Source: Hemicordylus capensis
Taxonomy: Eukaryota > Chordata > Lepidosauria > Squamata > Cordylidae
Direction of reading: 5' to 3'
DNA length: 64,000 nt
Assembly: GCF_027244095.1 (NCBI RefSeq)
Contig: NC_069660.1
Location: forward strand, 281,378,863 to 281,442,862
Each line of letters starts with the position of its first letter. Position 1 is the first letter of the stretch. Positions 32,985 through 44,004 of this stretch are shown here, in pieces. A program made the translations under genes and the position numbers. The notes below the pieces were generated by a model. The model was not told the DNA's origin. It saw only the letters and a list, made by a program, of their open reading frames with translations, and did not search any database.

Positions 32985-34050
32985 TTCTGTGTGTGTGTGT
33001 ATCCGTGTGTCCCGCCCCCCCGATCAACTTCACAATACCTGCAGCAATATGAACCAAATCGGGTACAGCTGTAGGGACACACAGGGACACATCAGTGGCG
33101 GAGTCTGTGATGATGTCATCCACCATGATCCATGGTCGCGTGAACGTCTGAGGCGCAAGCCACCTAATTTATGGACTGTCTAACCCATTTAAACCAAATT
33201 GAGGACAGTTGCAGTGAGTGACACACAAGGACACCTCAATGGCATAGTTTGTGATGATGTCATCCATACTAATTCAAGATGGCGGATGCATAAACTTTTG
33301 AGGTGCAAGTCGGCTAACTTGTGAACCGCTTAACCTATTTGAACCAAATTTGCTGCAGCAGTAGGGACACATAGGGCCACCTCAATGGTGTAGTTTGTGA
33401 TGATGTCACCTACCCCAATCCAAGATGGCAGACATGTGAATGTTTGCGGGGCAAGTGCACTAACTTGTGGACAGCCTAACTGATTTTAACCAAATTAGGT
33501 ACATTTGTAGTGATTGACACACAGGGACACCTCAGTGGTGTAGCTTGTGATGATGTCACCCACCCTGATTCAAGATGGCGGAACCATAAACTTTTGAGGC
33601 GTGAGTGAGCTAACTTGTGAACTGCTTTATCAATTAGTACCAAATTTGCTACAGCTGTAGGGACAAATAGGGACATCTCAACGGCATAGATTGTGATGAT
33701 GTCATCTGACCCAATTCAAAATGGCTGACACATAAACCTTTGAGCCGCGAGTGCACTAACTTGTGGACAGTCTAACCAATTTGAACCAAATTTGCTATAG
33801 CTGCATGGACACATAGGGATGCCCCAATGGTGTAGTTTGTGAAGATGTTATCCACCCTGATCCAAGATGGTCAATGTGTGAACTTTTGAGGTGCAAGGGC
33901 ACTAACTTGACGACTGCCTAACTGATTTGAACCAAATTTGGTACAGTTGTAGTGAGTGACACACAGGGACACCTCAATGGTGTAGTTTGTAATGATGCCA
34001 TCCACCCCAATCCAAGATGGCGAATGCATGAACATTTGAGTTGCAACCCT
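32985..34050. repeat. Tandem array, about seven 146/150-bp units
   Basis: The anchor TTTGTGATGATGTCATCC recurs near 33109, 33253, 33399, 33549, 33695, 33841 and 33991, with spacings of 143-150 bp. Each unit carries ACACAGGGACACCTCAATGG, ATCCAAGATGGCGGA and TTTGAACCAAATTTGG. Two unit types differ by GTAGGGACAC against GTAGTGAGTGACAC. Confidence 0.92.
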
Positions 34051-34345
34051 AACCCATCCCTGTCAATCAACAGCATTATTTGCTTTATTTCCAAAACCAT
34101 CTTAACATTAGCAAACATTTTAACAGAAAACCACAAACAAAGGAAACATTATTGTCCATGTTGTCAGTTATTGAACATGAAAAATAAAGTCTAAGTTCCT
34201 GACACTGTCAAAGTCTCATGGATTTCACAAAAAGCATGCAGACATTGTCTGGATTGCACTCATTTTAATGTTTATACCATTCCTTTTCTATTCACCAACA
34301 CACATATAAATCATTAGCCTTAGTGGCTAACAGGTTAACCCTGCT

Positions 34346-34605
34346 ACCTTGGCAAAGAGGCACATTTTAATGTGGTGATTCTCTTTATTGAGCAGGGGGA
34401 GAGTAACTGGCTCTATCCACCCCCAGCACAATACCTCCAGTGACTGTTCCTGGTGTCTATCTTGTGTTTCTTTTTAGACTGTGAGCCCTCTGGGGACAGG
34501 GATCCATCTTATCTATTTATTATTTCTCTGTGTAAACTGCCCTGAGTCATTTTTGGAAAAGCAGTATAGAAATCAAATAAATAAATAAAAATAAATAACA
34601 TACTG
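34346..34605 (+). repeat. LINE 3'-UTR-derived repeat
   Basis: GGCAAAGAGGCACATTTTAA, GATTGTGAGCCCT-like text and GGAAAAGCAGTATAGAAATC end in (AAAT)n. The same unit is minus-strand at 56505-56745 and partial at 395 and 62668. It resembles the 3' UTR of the 7129 L2 copy. Confidence 0.65.
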
Positions 34606-34614
34606 CACATGGTA

Positions 34615-34770
34615 ATCAGCCTAGTAAAGCTGTGTGCACACAAGTTGCATAAATGCAAATATTTTCTGGGTCATGCTACTCAGGAGTAAGCCCATTTCTA
34701 ATGGGCTTATGCTTGTGTCATGTCTTTTGCATTTGTGCAACTTGCATGCATGCAATATTACTAGGCTGAT
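34615..34770. mobile_element. Foldback MITE
   Basis: The 156-bp palindrome starts ATCAGCCTAGTAAAGC and ends TTACTAGGCTGAT, with inner arms AAGTTGCATAAATGC and GCATTTGTGCAACTTG. A diverged sister begins at 37537. Confidence 0.75.
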
Positions 34771-36435
34771 GTACTGATGCTCGGTATGTCAGCTGTTATT
34801 TCTAATGGATTAAGCCCTATCTTAAGCCCTATTCAGCTGTTGGTATAGTTAGTATAGTCAACAGGCAAAGGGACAGTGGGCCAGGCCTGAGTTACCTGCA
34901 CACAGCCTTGTGTGGGTGGGATCCAAAACACAAATGCTCAATAATGTATGATGCTTCATGATCAAAATCAAAGGGTGGGGAGGAGGTAATGTGTTATCAG
35001 GCCGACGTACATCAGACATGTGTGAGTCAGTTACACTTTACACACATAACCTGGAGACAAGTGCTGTCCTGTTACCCAATTGCACATTGATTAGATGTAC
35101 TTTGCCAGCCATGTGTGATTAGGCTTTTAGTGATTAATGGATATATTCATACAGCATTTGATGAGATTATATTTATAGAGCACAACCTTAATTTCAGAAC
35201 TTTTTATGTATAGGAATTCCACCCCCACCACCCCCACCGGAAAATTATTTTCATTTATCATTAATGACCAAGTACAGTCTTTCCCATGAAGAATCCATAC
35301 ACCAATATCCTCATTTCACAGTAAAACATGATTATACAGTTTCCCATCAATAGACATTTTGCAAATAGCTTATTGAACAGGACATGGTATCTACCTATGT
35401 ACTATCTGAAGATCTCTAGTAATGTACTGATACTACATTATCAAAGGGTTATCATTAAAAGCAAGTATGGTACCAAGTGGGAAAACAGACTTATATTGCA
35501 ATTACTTTCCTATTAGCTACTGCCTATTGCTCCTGACAGGTATAAATTAGATCTCGCTAGGTTGCCTACAGATTAATGAGTTCCAAAATTGGCATTTAAT
35601 TGTTTGGGAGTGAGAAGCTGAAAGAGAGGTATATGCACACACACACAAAATTCTTTATACACCTGTGATTAGAAGATATTTTTCCTTTCTTTTCCTTCAC
35701 TCTTGGCATAGCTTGGGTGATAACTGACACTTCTATCAGAGGATTCCTTTCGACACAGCAGAAACTTACAGCTGAGGCAAGGCCAGAATTAATAATCTGC
35801 GTGAGCAAACACACAGCTGCTGTTTGTGGAGAGAGATTCTATTAACGAACAGTGAATTCTCATAATTAGCTGAGCGGTTTCTGCAGCTGCCCGCCTGACC
35901 CCAGACTACACAAATTGTGTGTGGTGTTCGGCCTGTAAATCAATCTTACCTAATTACTATAAGCATTTTCCTCCAGTCTTAATGACTGGAAAGGAAAAAA
36001 AGAAAGACATTTCCTTTTCCATTACCCATTCACATGCGTCTCCTCTTAGAATCTCCTTTGTGCCAAATTCGTACCTGTGTATTAGCATTTCTAAGGGAAT
36101 ACAGGCGTGGTTACAAATCTCAAGTGCCCAAAATATCATTGTGCTTGAGGAAGGACACTGGGTGTATGTTGCAAAACGTGTGCCTGTCAGAAGCTGCTAC
36201 CTACCTTGCTTCAGTTCACGGATTATTAGTTCATATACTGCATGTTCATGTCTGGTCTGGAGTCATTCAAAACTCATCTTCCATTCCCTTCACCCCAGAT
36301 AAAAGGTATAAAACAATAAAGATGCATCCACACAAAAGGAGGATCATATCCCCTTGATACGATCCACACATCATATCAAGAGGATCTTGACTTGACACCC
36401 TAGCATCTCATAGGAAGCTACCTTGTACTGTCAAG
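34771..36435. other. Unassigned sequence, possible conserved blocks
   Basis: No gene is identified. The part 35700-35900 (GAATTAATAATCTGCG, CATAATTAGCTGAGCGG) is repeat-free and has homeodomain-like TAAT cores. Near 36144-36185 a GAGGAAGG...GCAAAACGTGTG block resembles the 2590 fragment, weakly. Confidence 0.3.
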
Positions 36436-36580
36436 TCTTTGATCTATCTATTATTTATTTAATTGCTTACTTTTCTATAACCAATGGAATACCTAAGATA
36501 GCTATTAAAAGCATCAATTCAGTATAACAGCAAATTAAAAACATAAACCAACATAAAATAATAACAGAAACAGGGAAAAA
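36436..36580 (-). repeat. LINE 3' end remnant
   Basis: ATTTATTTAATTGCTTAC and AACAGCAAATTAAAAACATAAACC mirror the minus-strand L2 tails at 40807 and 42098, but this copy is short and diverged. Confidence 0.4.
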
Positions 36581-36599
36581 AAAGAAAATGTTCTTTATA

Positions 36600-36678
36600 T
36601 GGGGATGCTGGGAATTGAATCTGGGACCCTAAAAATGCAAAGTATGTGCTTTGACACTAATCTATTTCTCCCTGCATC
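36600..36678 (-). repeat. tRNA-headed SINE fragment
   Basis: GGGAATTGAATCTGGGACCC and AAAGTATGTGCTTTGACAC are the reverse complement of the B-box and A-box region of the tRNA-headed SINE. Confidence 0.65.
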
Positions 36679-36739
36679 ACCAGCAATAGCAAAGATTTTA
36701 GCATATTCTGTTATTTCTTTTTTCAGTTGGTGTAAGAGA

Positions 36740-37265
36740 CAGTGGTTGACCTGATGATGAAAATTATTCAAAGTAATCCCATTGCACTTAGGCAGTTCAG
36801 ATGTACATGTTAACTGGAGTTAAGCATGGCCAAGGTTTCAATTCTTAACTCCAAATTGTGCTGCAGATGTTCTCCAAACCTTGGCTAGCGAAATTCCAGT
36901 TGAAGGAGCAGGGAGCCCCTCCCTACTGCCAAGCTGCCAAGGCACAACTGCTGCCTCTGTGACTGGAGTTTGCAATAGGCACAAAACTGAAGTTATAGCT
37001 GAGTCTTCAGGTGTAACGCTTCAATGGCAAACCCTCAGTTGTCGGCAGCAAAACCTAGAGATAACCGAAGGTTCTAACTGGAGTTTGGTGAGGCAAACCG
37101 GAGTTAGCTTTTGCCCCCTAACCACGGTTTCATGCCTTCAGGCATACTGCAGTTACAACCTCGGCCAGCTATAACTGTGGTTATCCTGTATATATGAACT
37201 CAGTCATTGCCTAACATGTCCTTTAATTTCAATGGGGCTACTTTGAGTAATTTTCTTCCTCATGT
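36740..37265. mobile_element. Palindromic MITE interrupted by another foldback
   Basis: The outer arms AAAATTATTCAAAGTAATCC (left) and GGGGCTACTTTGAGTAATTT (right) are the same element as 24852-24965. About 410 bp lie between the arms. Confidence 0.6.
36793..37202. mobile_element. Foldback element inside 36740-37265
   Basis: The ends CAGTTCAGATGTACATG and TGTATATATGAACT are imperfect inverted repeats, with inner GTTAACTGGAGTTAAG against CTATAACTGTGGTTATC. Repeated AACTGGAGTT/AACCGGAGTT blocks fill the interior. Confidence 0.55.
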
Positions 37266-37333
37266 CAACCAGTCAGATTTTGAAGCTCTCCCCATAGTGG
37301 TTCAGAATGTCAGCCATCTGTCCTTCTAAAATC

Positions 37334-37385
37334 CATAGATATAGATATAGATATAGATATAGATATAGATATAGATATAGATATA
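37334..37385. repeat. (GATATA)n microsatellite
   Basis: About eight near-perfect hexamer units ATAGAT are in register. Confidence 0.95.
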
Positions 37386-37536
37386 TTGCTATGTGACATC
37401 CAAAGTGGCCTCCAGATATCATGAAGGTACACTATGCACTTCATTTGCATTCCAAATGGGGAAGAAGCAGCATGCACCCAACCAGGGAAAAATGAACTGT
37501 GACACCACTGGCTAACATATTGCGCAACAGTTCATC

Positions 37537-37690
37537 ATCCTAGTAACATTGCATGCATGCAAGTTGTGTGCAAATGATGATATATGAAAGTAATTCTATT
37601 ATTTCCAAGAGACTTACTCTTGTGTAATGTCATTTGAACAACTTTTGTGTTTGCACAACTTGTATAACTTGAGCAACCTTTGTGCATGCC
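37537..37690. mobile_element. Diverged sister of the 34615 foldback
   Basis: ATCCTAGTAACATTGCATGC and TGCAAGTTGTGTGCAAATG match the arm of the 34615 element; the right arm (TTTGCACAACTTG) is recognisable but the outer end has decayed. Confidence 0.5.
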
Positions 37691-37719
37691 AAACTATAAA
37701 CCCCTATCTATTTTAGTAC

Positions 37720-38773
37720 TCTGGGATCAAGCCAAGTAACCCCAAGAATAGGCAGATGGATCACCAGACTTATGGACTTTGATTACAAGGTTTCCATGTC
37801 TTTGGAATACATGAGAATACATGTATTCTTGGAATACATGCAGATAGTTTATCTCGACTTCCACTTCCAGGCCAAGAGGAGATATCAGAAGAAGAGGATG
37901 AAGGAGTAATTATTGCACACATAGCTTCATCTGCTCATGGAATGATCATAACTTCTGATGGAAAGTGACTGTTCAGTGCTGATCCAGGCCTTACTGAAAT
38001 TAAACCTTACATAACTAATGGATGGTCATGCAAAAACAAGATACCTACACATCTTCAACCATACATGAACAAACCTCCTTATAAGCAAAACTGATAAAAA
38101 TTGCCCACGAAGGTCACGTGGGTGTTTTTCACACAGCAGGCTTTACCGTGCGTTTACTGCAAGGCTTTACTACAAGTTCCAAGTTCCCCCCAACAAATGA
38201 TGCAAAAAGTGGATTTTTAAAAAAACCCTGGATATAAATCAGGCTACACTCTAACACACAATGAAAAACCCGTGAAGTGCTCCCCAATAGTTTGGAGGGA
38301 CTTCGGGGTAAATCTGGCCGATATGTGAACGCATTCCATCCATTCCGGATGAGATGCGAGCTAAAAGTCTTGTGTGAAAAACGCCCTGGGCATGAGCTTA
38401 ATGAAAAGGCAAATCAGAGAAAGTTTCTGGTAGCCAGGTATGGACAAACATATTGAAGATGAAATCAGGCACTGTATGGTTGTGCTATATGTGACAAATC
38501 ACAGAAGACTTTTACCACCCCTTTGACTCCAGTAAAGTATCCGAAAGGTCCTTGGGGAAAACGTGCTCTGGGGCCATTTGATAACCAACCTACAAAACAA
38601 AGATTTGTTACAGTGATGGCGGATTACTATTCCAGGTGGCCAGAAGTCTCATTTGCTGACAACATTACTACAAACAAGGTGATCCAGTTCATGGCTGCAG
38701 TTTTTGTGAGAGAAGGTCTTCCTAAAGAACTAGTGACTTGCAATGGGACAGAGCTTACCCCATTTGACATTAT
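37720..38773 (+). mobile_element. Ty3/gypsy retrotransposon remnant (fossil)
   Basis: This is a broken internal part of a Ty3/gypsy-type LTR element. Recognisable pieces, in order, are the end of the RNase H region (near 37860), the integrase zinc-finger region and the integrase core around 38540-38760. A MITE (38121-38386) lies within the integrase region and another (38774-39246) marks its right edge. It carries several disabling changes and has lost gag, protease and most of the reverse transcriptase. It is clearly old and inactive. No confident flanking LTR pair was found. Confidence 0.75.
38121..38386. mobile_element. MITE inserted in the gypsy remnant
   Basis: The ends GGTGTTTTTCACACAGCAGG and TGTGTGAAAAACGCC are inverted, and the interior matches 23012-23281 (GGCTTTACCG, GCAAAAAGTGGATTTTT, GATATGTGAACGC). 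A 3-4 bp duplication (TGGG on both sides, by one reading) is plausible. Confidence 0.8.
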
Positions 38774-39246
38774 GAGGCTGTTCACATGAGCAGCAAAGAC
38801 TGGGATTAGGCAGCCAAGCCTGATTATTGCTGTGCATGTGAACTGCCAGGAGCTGTGCAGCTCCTGGTAGAGGCATGGCAGCAAACTCTGTAGGGACTCC
38901 CCAGCTGCTAGCCAGGGTTAAGGGCACGAGCGCGCTCTTGCCCCTGGCTAACGGATCATGTGTCGGTGCCACACAGCTCTGCGCAGCACCTACACAAGAG
39001 TAGCCTCCTGGCCTGTGTTGGGAGGCTCCCCATCATGCACTGTGCACTCACACAGGGCACTATGGGAGTTCTGGGGGCCTCCCAGCCACCAAACCTCCAT
39101 TGTACTGGGAGCAGCTGACGGTTGTCGGGGTGGGCGAGCTACCACCCAGCAATAACAGTGAGATCGTCTGAGGGAAAGGTAAGCATTTCAAGGCTTCCTC
39201 CCCTTGCCGCTTTTGAACCCTTTCTCCCGATCTTGAGAAAGGATTC
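38774..39246. mobile_element. Harbinger-like MITE
   Basis: It starts GAGGCTGTTCACATGAGCAG. The decayed right end is CCCGATCTTGAGAAAGG. The flanks TAT and TAA are consistent with a TWA target. Core text (AGGGTTAAGGGCACGAGCGC, GATCATGTGTCGG) is shared with 45359. Confidence 0.55.
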
Positions 39247-39249
39247 TAA

Positions 39250-39690
39250 GAGGCGAGTCTCACGATCAGTGAGTCTCACCGTAAGGGAGTTTGCAGGGAG
39301 AGCAGGCTTAGCCCACTCTCCCCGCAGATGATCAAAAGGGAGCCCCGGGCAGCCAGATTGGCCGCCCACACGACACAGAGCCAACGGGGGCTGTGGGGAT
39401 CGAGGGCCACATTGCCCCGGGAGGTTCCAGGATGCCCCACGTGAGTGCACAGGGCATCCTGGAGAGACTACCAAGCCGGGGAGTCTACTCGTGTGTTGCC
39501 GCCCCCCACAGTGACACACAATCAAAAAGACGAGGTTAACAGAGCGCTCACTCCGTTAACCTCGGCTAAGGGGAGAGGTGCTTTGGGAGGTTTACTGCCG
39601 AAGCTGCGCAGCTCCTGTTGCAGCACACAATCAGCCAAAAGTGGGCTAGGCTCCCTGAGCCCGCTTCTGGCCAATCATGAGAATCGCCTC
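39250..39690. mobile_element. Harbinger-like MITE with TAA duplication
   Basis: The ends GAGGCGAGTCTCACGATCAG and AATCATGAGAATCGCCTC are flanked by TAA on both sides (39247-39249, 39691-39693). Its core GGATGCCCCACGTGAGTG and the GGTTAACAGAGCGCTCACTC hairpin match 18447-18867. Confidence 0.85.
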
Positions 39691-40806
39691 TAAGTGTTTT
39701 ATTCTGTCTAGCAGTCCTTTGTGTTTTGTTGGTTAGAAGTTTGTCCCAGTGGGGATCCTGTACAGAGTGTGTGGGGGTGGAGTCAGAAAGAAAAGAGAGG
39801 GGAGGAAGGAGAAGGATAGCATGGAGTTGTTTCTGGAATAAAATCTTAGTTAACCAAACATAAGATTGCTTTGTATTTATGAGGGAAGCAGCTATAAAAC
39901 ATAGTTGTCTCACAGAATTCAGTGGGATTGCTGATGTGAGTAGGGTTTACTTCTGGCTAAGGTAACCATGATTGGTCCTAGGAGAGTAGCACAAATAGGA
40001 CATAAGCTTCAAGAGACTCAAAGTAGGTTAATGCCATGACTAGCTCATTCCATGGACCATTTAACCAGAGTGCCTGGAATTGTGCAGCCATCACTGAACT
40101 GCCAGGAACACAAAGTAATTGCTGCTGCAATTATGAACATTTACACTTAAATTCTGTTACCTTTGCTACCGTTACGGGTCTTGAATTAAATAGTTCAGAA
40201 AGCCAAGGACATCTCATGAACAGGTCAGCAGCTCTTTTTGTAAAATGTAATTACTTTGCTTAGAGTTTACAGGGAAACTTCCCAAACCTCTCCTTTGTTC
40301 ACATACAGCCTTATTTGGTGTGCTGTACCTGAAGTCAAAAGCCACTTTGGAAGGAAAGCTCTTCCTAATTTATATGCTACATGGATTCCCTAGAAAGATA
40401 AGACAGTGGCGTTAGAGGACTTTAATTCTTCATCTGTTCCTGCTGCAAGAATTATAAAATGGCAAATGCAGTGTGAATGTTCGCTACTTCATTCTGCCTG
40501 CCTTCTTTTTTTGGTTCAGTTTTTCTCATTCACTGGCTCGCTTACTGCATGTAATACATTCATACAAATGAATTAATTCCATTATATATAGATACTTTAG
40601 GTCAGAAAAAATGAGGGAAGGAGAAATATATATATATATATCAAAACAAGCAAGTTCCTAGTTCCTAGTTAAGAGATATCAACAATGGCTTACATTCCGA
40701 AAAGTCAGTGTAAGAGAGATGTGCCTGCCTGGATTGCTTGAGAGCAGCACATGTGTGCAGTTGTGGAGGTGAGCATCTCTTTGCCTACTAAGGGTCGCAT
40801 AATTGC
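39691..40806. other. Mostly unassigned; LTR-like text possible at 39700-39905
   Basis: The GAATAAAATCTTAGTTAACC block could be a polyadenylation region of an old LTR near the gypsy remnant, but no second copy is present. The rest has no recognised content except (TA)n near 40628. Confidence 0.25.
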
Positions 40807-41330
40807 TGTTTGTTTGTTTGTTTATTACTTTTATATACAGCAATGGCTCTGGGCGGTGCACAGCAGCAAAAACAAAACTTGTGCCAGTTGTTTTAAAAAC
40901 AATCAATACAAAACAATTTTAAAAACAATTAAAAAACCATTAACAATTAAAACATTAAAAACAGTTTTAAAACCCTGGAAGGCCAGGCCAAAGAGAAAGG
41001 TTTTAAGGGCTCTCTTGAAGGCCAACAATGAACTCAAGCTACGGATTCTTGCTGGGAGTGCATTCCACAGCCCAGAGGCAGCTACAGAGAAGGCCCGCCC
41101 CTGAGTCGCCCCCAGATGTACCGATGGTAACTGGAGGCAAACCTCCTCAGATGACCTTAACATGTAGTGGGGATCATGCAGAAGAAGGCGCACTCCAAAG
41201 TAACCCAGAATTAAGCCTTTCAGGGCTTTAAAGGTAATAACCAGCACTTTGTATTTTGGAAGGACAGGATCGGAAGGACTTAGTAAACTAATCAATATTT
41301 CAATGAGTACACCTCTGAGTTTCTATCACC
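40807..41330 (-). mobile_element. L2 LINE 3' end
   Basis: The minus frame 41295-40903 encodes LPKYKVLVITFKALKGLILG, GRAFSVAASGLWNALPARIR and LLAFKRALKTFLFGLAF, the last part of L2 ORF2. The 3' tail is (AAAC)n on the minus strand, seen as GTTTGTTTGTTT near 40808. The copy is 5'-truncated and lacks the catalytic domains. Confidence 0.85.
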
Positions 41331-41696
41331 CACTTAGCTTTCTTCTGATAGGAAGGGAGTTACACCGCAGATCCTTATCTGACTGCCCTACCGAGGTAAT
41401 TGATTTTTAGCTCATTTGAGGCATCTGTGGAGGAGAGGTAGACCACGAGGGGGTCAATCTTTGTGCAGAGAGAGACCTTGAATGAAAAGTTAACTTTGTG
41501 AGCTAACTCTAGAGTCTACTGTCCCACTGCCTGCTAAGTCACTGGTCCCCATGTGCCAACAAACGGAGAACTCACAATCCCATGAAACTCCTGAGCATGC
41601 CAAGAGTCAGAATCCACAAGCCTGTGGTCTCAAGCATAAGCAGAAATGCTTTGGGAACCCCACAGAAGAGCAGTGGTAGCAAAAACACAGTCACCT

Positions 41697-41844
41697 CTAC
41701 ATAGATTTTCCTCCTACCTTGCTTCCACACAGTCACTTCTACAAAGGGTTTCCTCTGACCTTGCTTCCACACAACCAAAAATTGGGAGCACACACAGCTC
41801 CCAAACCAGGGTAGAGCACAATTTTTGATTGTGTGAATGACCTC
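41697..41844. mobile_element. Half copy of the 29011 foldback
   Basis: Only the right arm is present: CCTACCTTGCTTCCACACAG, GGGAGCACACACAGCTCCC and the terminus GATTGTGTGAATGACCTC. Confidence 0.7.
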
Positions 41845-42097
41845 TTAGATTTGGGTAAATGTGGTACTTCTCCCCACCCCACCCCAACCCACCCAAACTG
41901 GTCTATGTGAGTATGAAGGCTGATGTAACAAGAATGCAACCATCCTGTTATCTTACACAGACATCTTGATCAGGAGTGTTCCAAGGTTGGAGTGGGCCCA
42001 GAGACAAGATTTACAATGGCTCCCCACTCACTGAAGTTCAGCTCATGAAGTAAAGAAATCTTAAATGAGGCTGAATAGTGGTAACAAAAAGCATAGG

Positions 42098-42102
42098 AAA
42101 AT

Positions 42103-42153
<51 letters not shown>

Positions 42154-43141
42154 TTAAATTTGTATACCACCCCAAACTTTCATCTCTGGGTGGTTTACAA
42201 TAACATAAAACCAGTTAAAAACATATACAAAAACTTAAAAACACTTTAACAATTTAAAAATAACCAGAAATTAAAACCCCAAAATATTAGGAAGCTGAGA
42301 AAGCTTGGGCAAAAAGATGGGTTTTCAAGTGTTTTTTGAAAATTGCCAGAGATGGGGAGGATCGTATCTCAGCAGGGAGAGCATTCCACAATCTCGGGGC
42401 AGCAACTGAGAAGGCCTGTCTCTGTGTAGCCACCAAACAAGTTGGCAGTAACTGGAGATGGACCTCCTGAGATGACCTCAGTGGGCGGTGGGGCTTGTAA
42501 TGAAGAAGATGCTCTCTTAAATACCCAGGGCCTAAGCTGATTAGGGCTTTGTAGGTTATAATGAGCACTTTGTATTTTGCCCAGAAACTTATCAGCATCC
42601 AGTGTAGCTCTTTTAGTATAGAACTACTATGGTTTCTTCGAGATGACCCAGAGACCAACCTGGCTGCCACGTTTAGAACCAACTGAAGTTTCCAGACTAC
42701 GTATAAAGGCAGCCCCGCATCAAGCGCATTACAAAAGTCAAGTCTGGAGGTTACCAACAGATGTACCACTGTTTTAAGGTCGTTGATCTCGAGAAATGGG
42801 CGCAGCTGGCATATCAGCCGGAGCTAACAGAAAGCACCCCTGGCCACCGCCTCAACCTGAGAAACCAGGGAGAACTGTGAATCCAGAAGTACTCCCAGAC
42901 TGCGAACCTGTTCCTTTTGGGGAAGTGTGACCCCATCTAGAACAGGCAGTTCAAGATCGTCTCTGGAGTTCTGACCCCACACAATAAGTACCTCCGTCTT
43001 ATCTGGATTCAGTTTCAGTTTATTCTCCCTCATCCAGCCCATTACTGCTTCCAGGCAGGCATTTAGGGAGGATATGCCAGCTCCTGAAGAAGTTGACATG
43101 GAGAAGCAGATCTGGGTGTCGTCAGCGTACTGGTAACACCC
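42098..43141 (-). mobile_element. L2 LINE, truncated in the RT domain
   Basis: Reading on the minus strand, the copy starts at the YADD box (YQYADDT, 43140-43115), then ISSLNACLEAVMGWMRENKL, LNPDKTEVLIVWG and RSLGVLLDSQFSLVSQVEAV (frame 43099-42824). A second frame (42769-42287) gives LVTSRLDFCNALDAGLPLYV, KLQLVLNVAARLVSG and SVAAPRLWNALPAEIR. One frame change separates them. The (ATTT)n run at 42098-42155 is its 3' tail. It is less decayed than the 12058 copy. Confidence 0.92.
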
Positions 43142-44000
43142 AGTTCCAAATCTCCAAAGTTATATATATAACTTATGTGCCACAATAGATCATCCTAAAT
43201 TATTTTTTAAAAGGTTTTGTAAATTGTGGAATGATGCAAGCCATTTAATGGTACGAGAGAAAGATATGCTGTTCTGGTAGCTCCAGGTCTTAACACTCAC
43301 ATCAATTTTGGAGGATGAATACAACTGAAGGAAGCCCGGGTGGGTGTGTGGCTGGGGGAGTCAGTCATGTGACTTGCCTCTGAGGGGCCCCCCAGGGCAG
43401 TGGGCCCCCAGACAAGTGTCTCCCCTTGCCCTCTTATAGTTACACCCCTGATCTTGATGTTCTCCTGGCACCTTCCTTTATCGTGTTCAAGCTGGTTTGC
43501 CTGAACTGCCACCCTGCATGCCACCAACCTTCTAGCTTAAACTCATATTTGCGTTGTTTGTAGATTGGCAGTTTGGACACATTGCACCCTCCCCCCGCCC
43601 CCTGCAGTGAAGAAATGCACTAGGAGGATGCCAGGACATGTGGCAGAAATGTAAGGACATGCCTCCTCTCAGTCTACCTGCTCTTTTAATTGCATGGGCT
43701 CATTCAGGAGGGAAAGTATTTACTGAACTGGCCCCCAAATACCAAACTTCTGCTCTTCATTATAACTGATGTACTCTGAACACCTTCCTGGGAAGAAATG
43801 TATAATAATTTTATAGCATTTAAATTATAATAGTAATACAGTTCATTAAATCTGTAAAGGGATAGAAGATTGTAGCAAATCAGTCTTTATCGTGATTTTA
43901 AGTCTAAAGGAAAATAGGTCTCTCTTACCTGCTTTAAGTTCCCCTGAAGAGGAACATGGCTTAAAATGTATACATGACTGTGGTTGGTTTTTCTAAAAGC
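43142..44000. other. Mostly unassigned; hAT end near 43310-43449
   Basis: CCTCTTATAGTTACACCCCTG at 43430-43449 reads inverted as CAGGGGTGTAACTATAAGAG, a hAT-type terminus; the other end is not found. The rest is unassigned. Confidence 0.35.
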
Positions 44001-44004
44001 AAGT

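Noticed and set aside
32985-34050. CRISPR array
   Set aside because: The repeats are ~146-bp head-to-tail units without spacers, in a vertebrate sequence.
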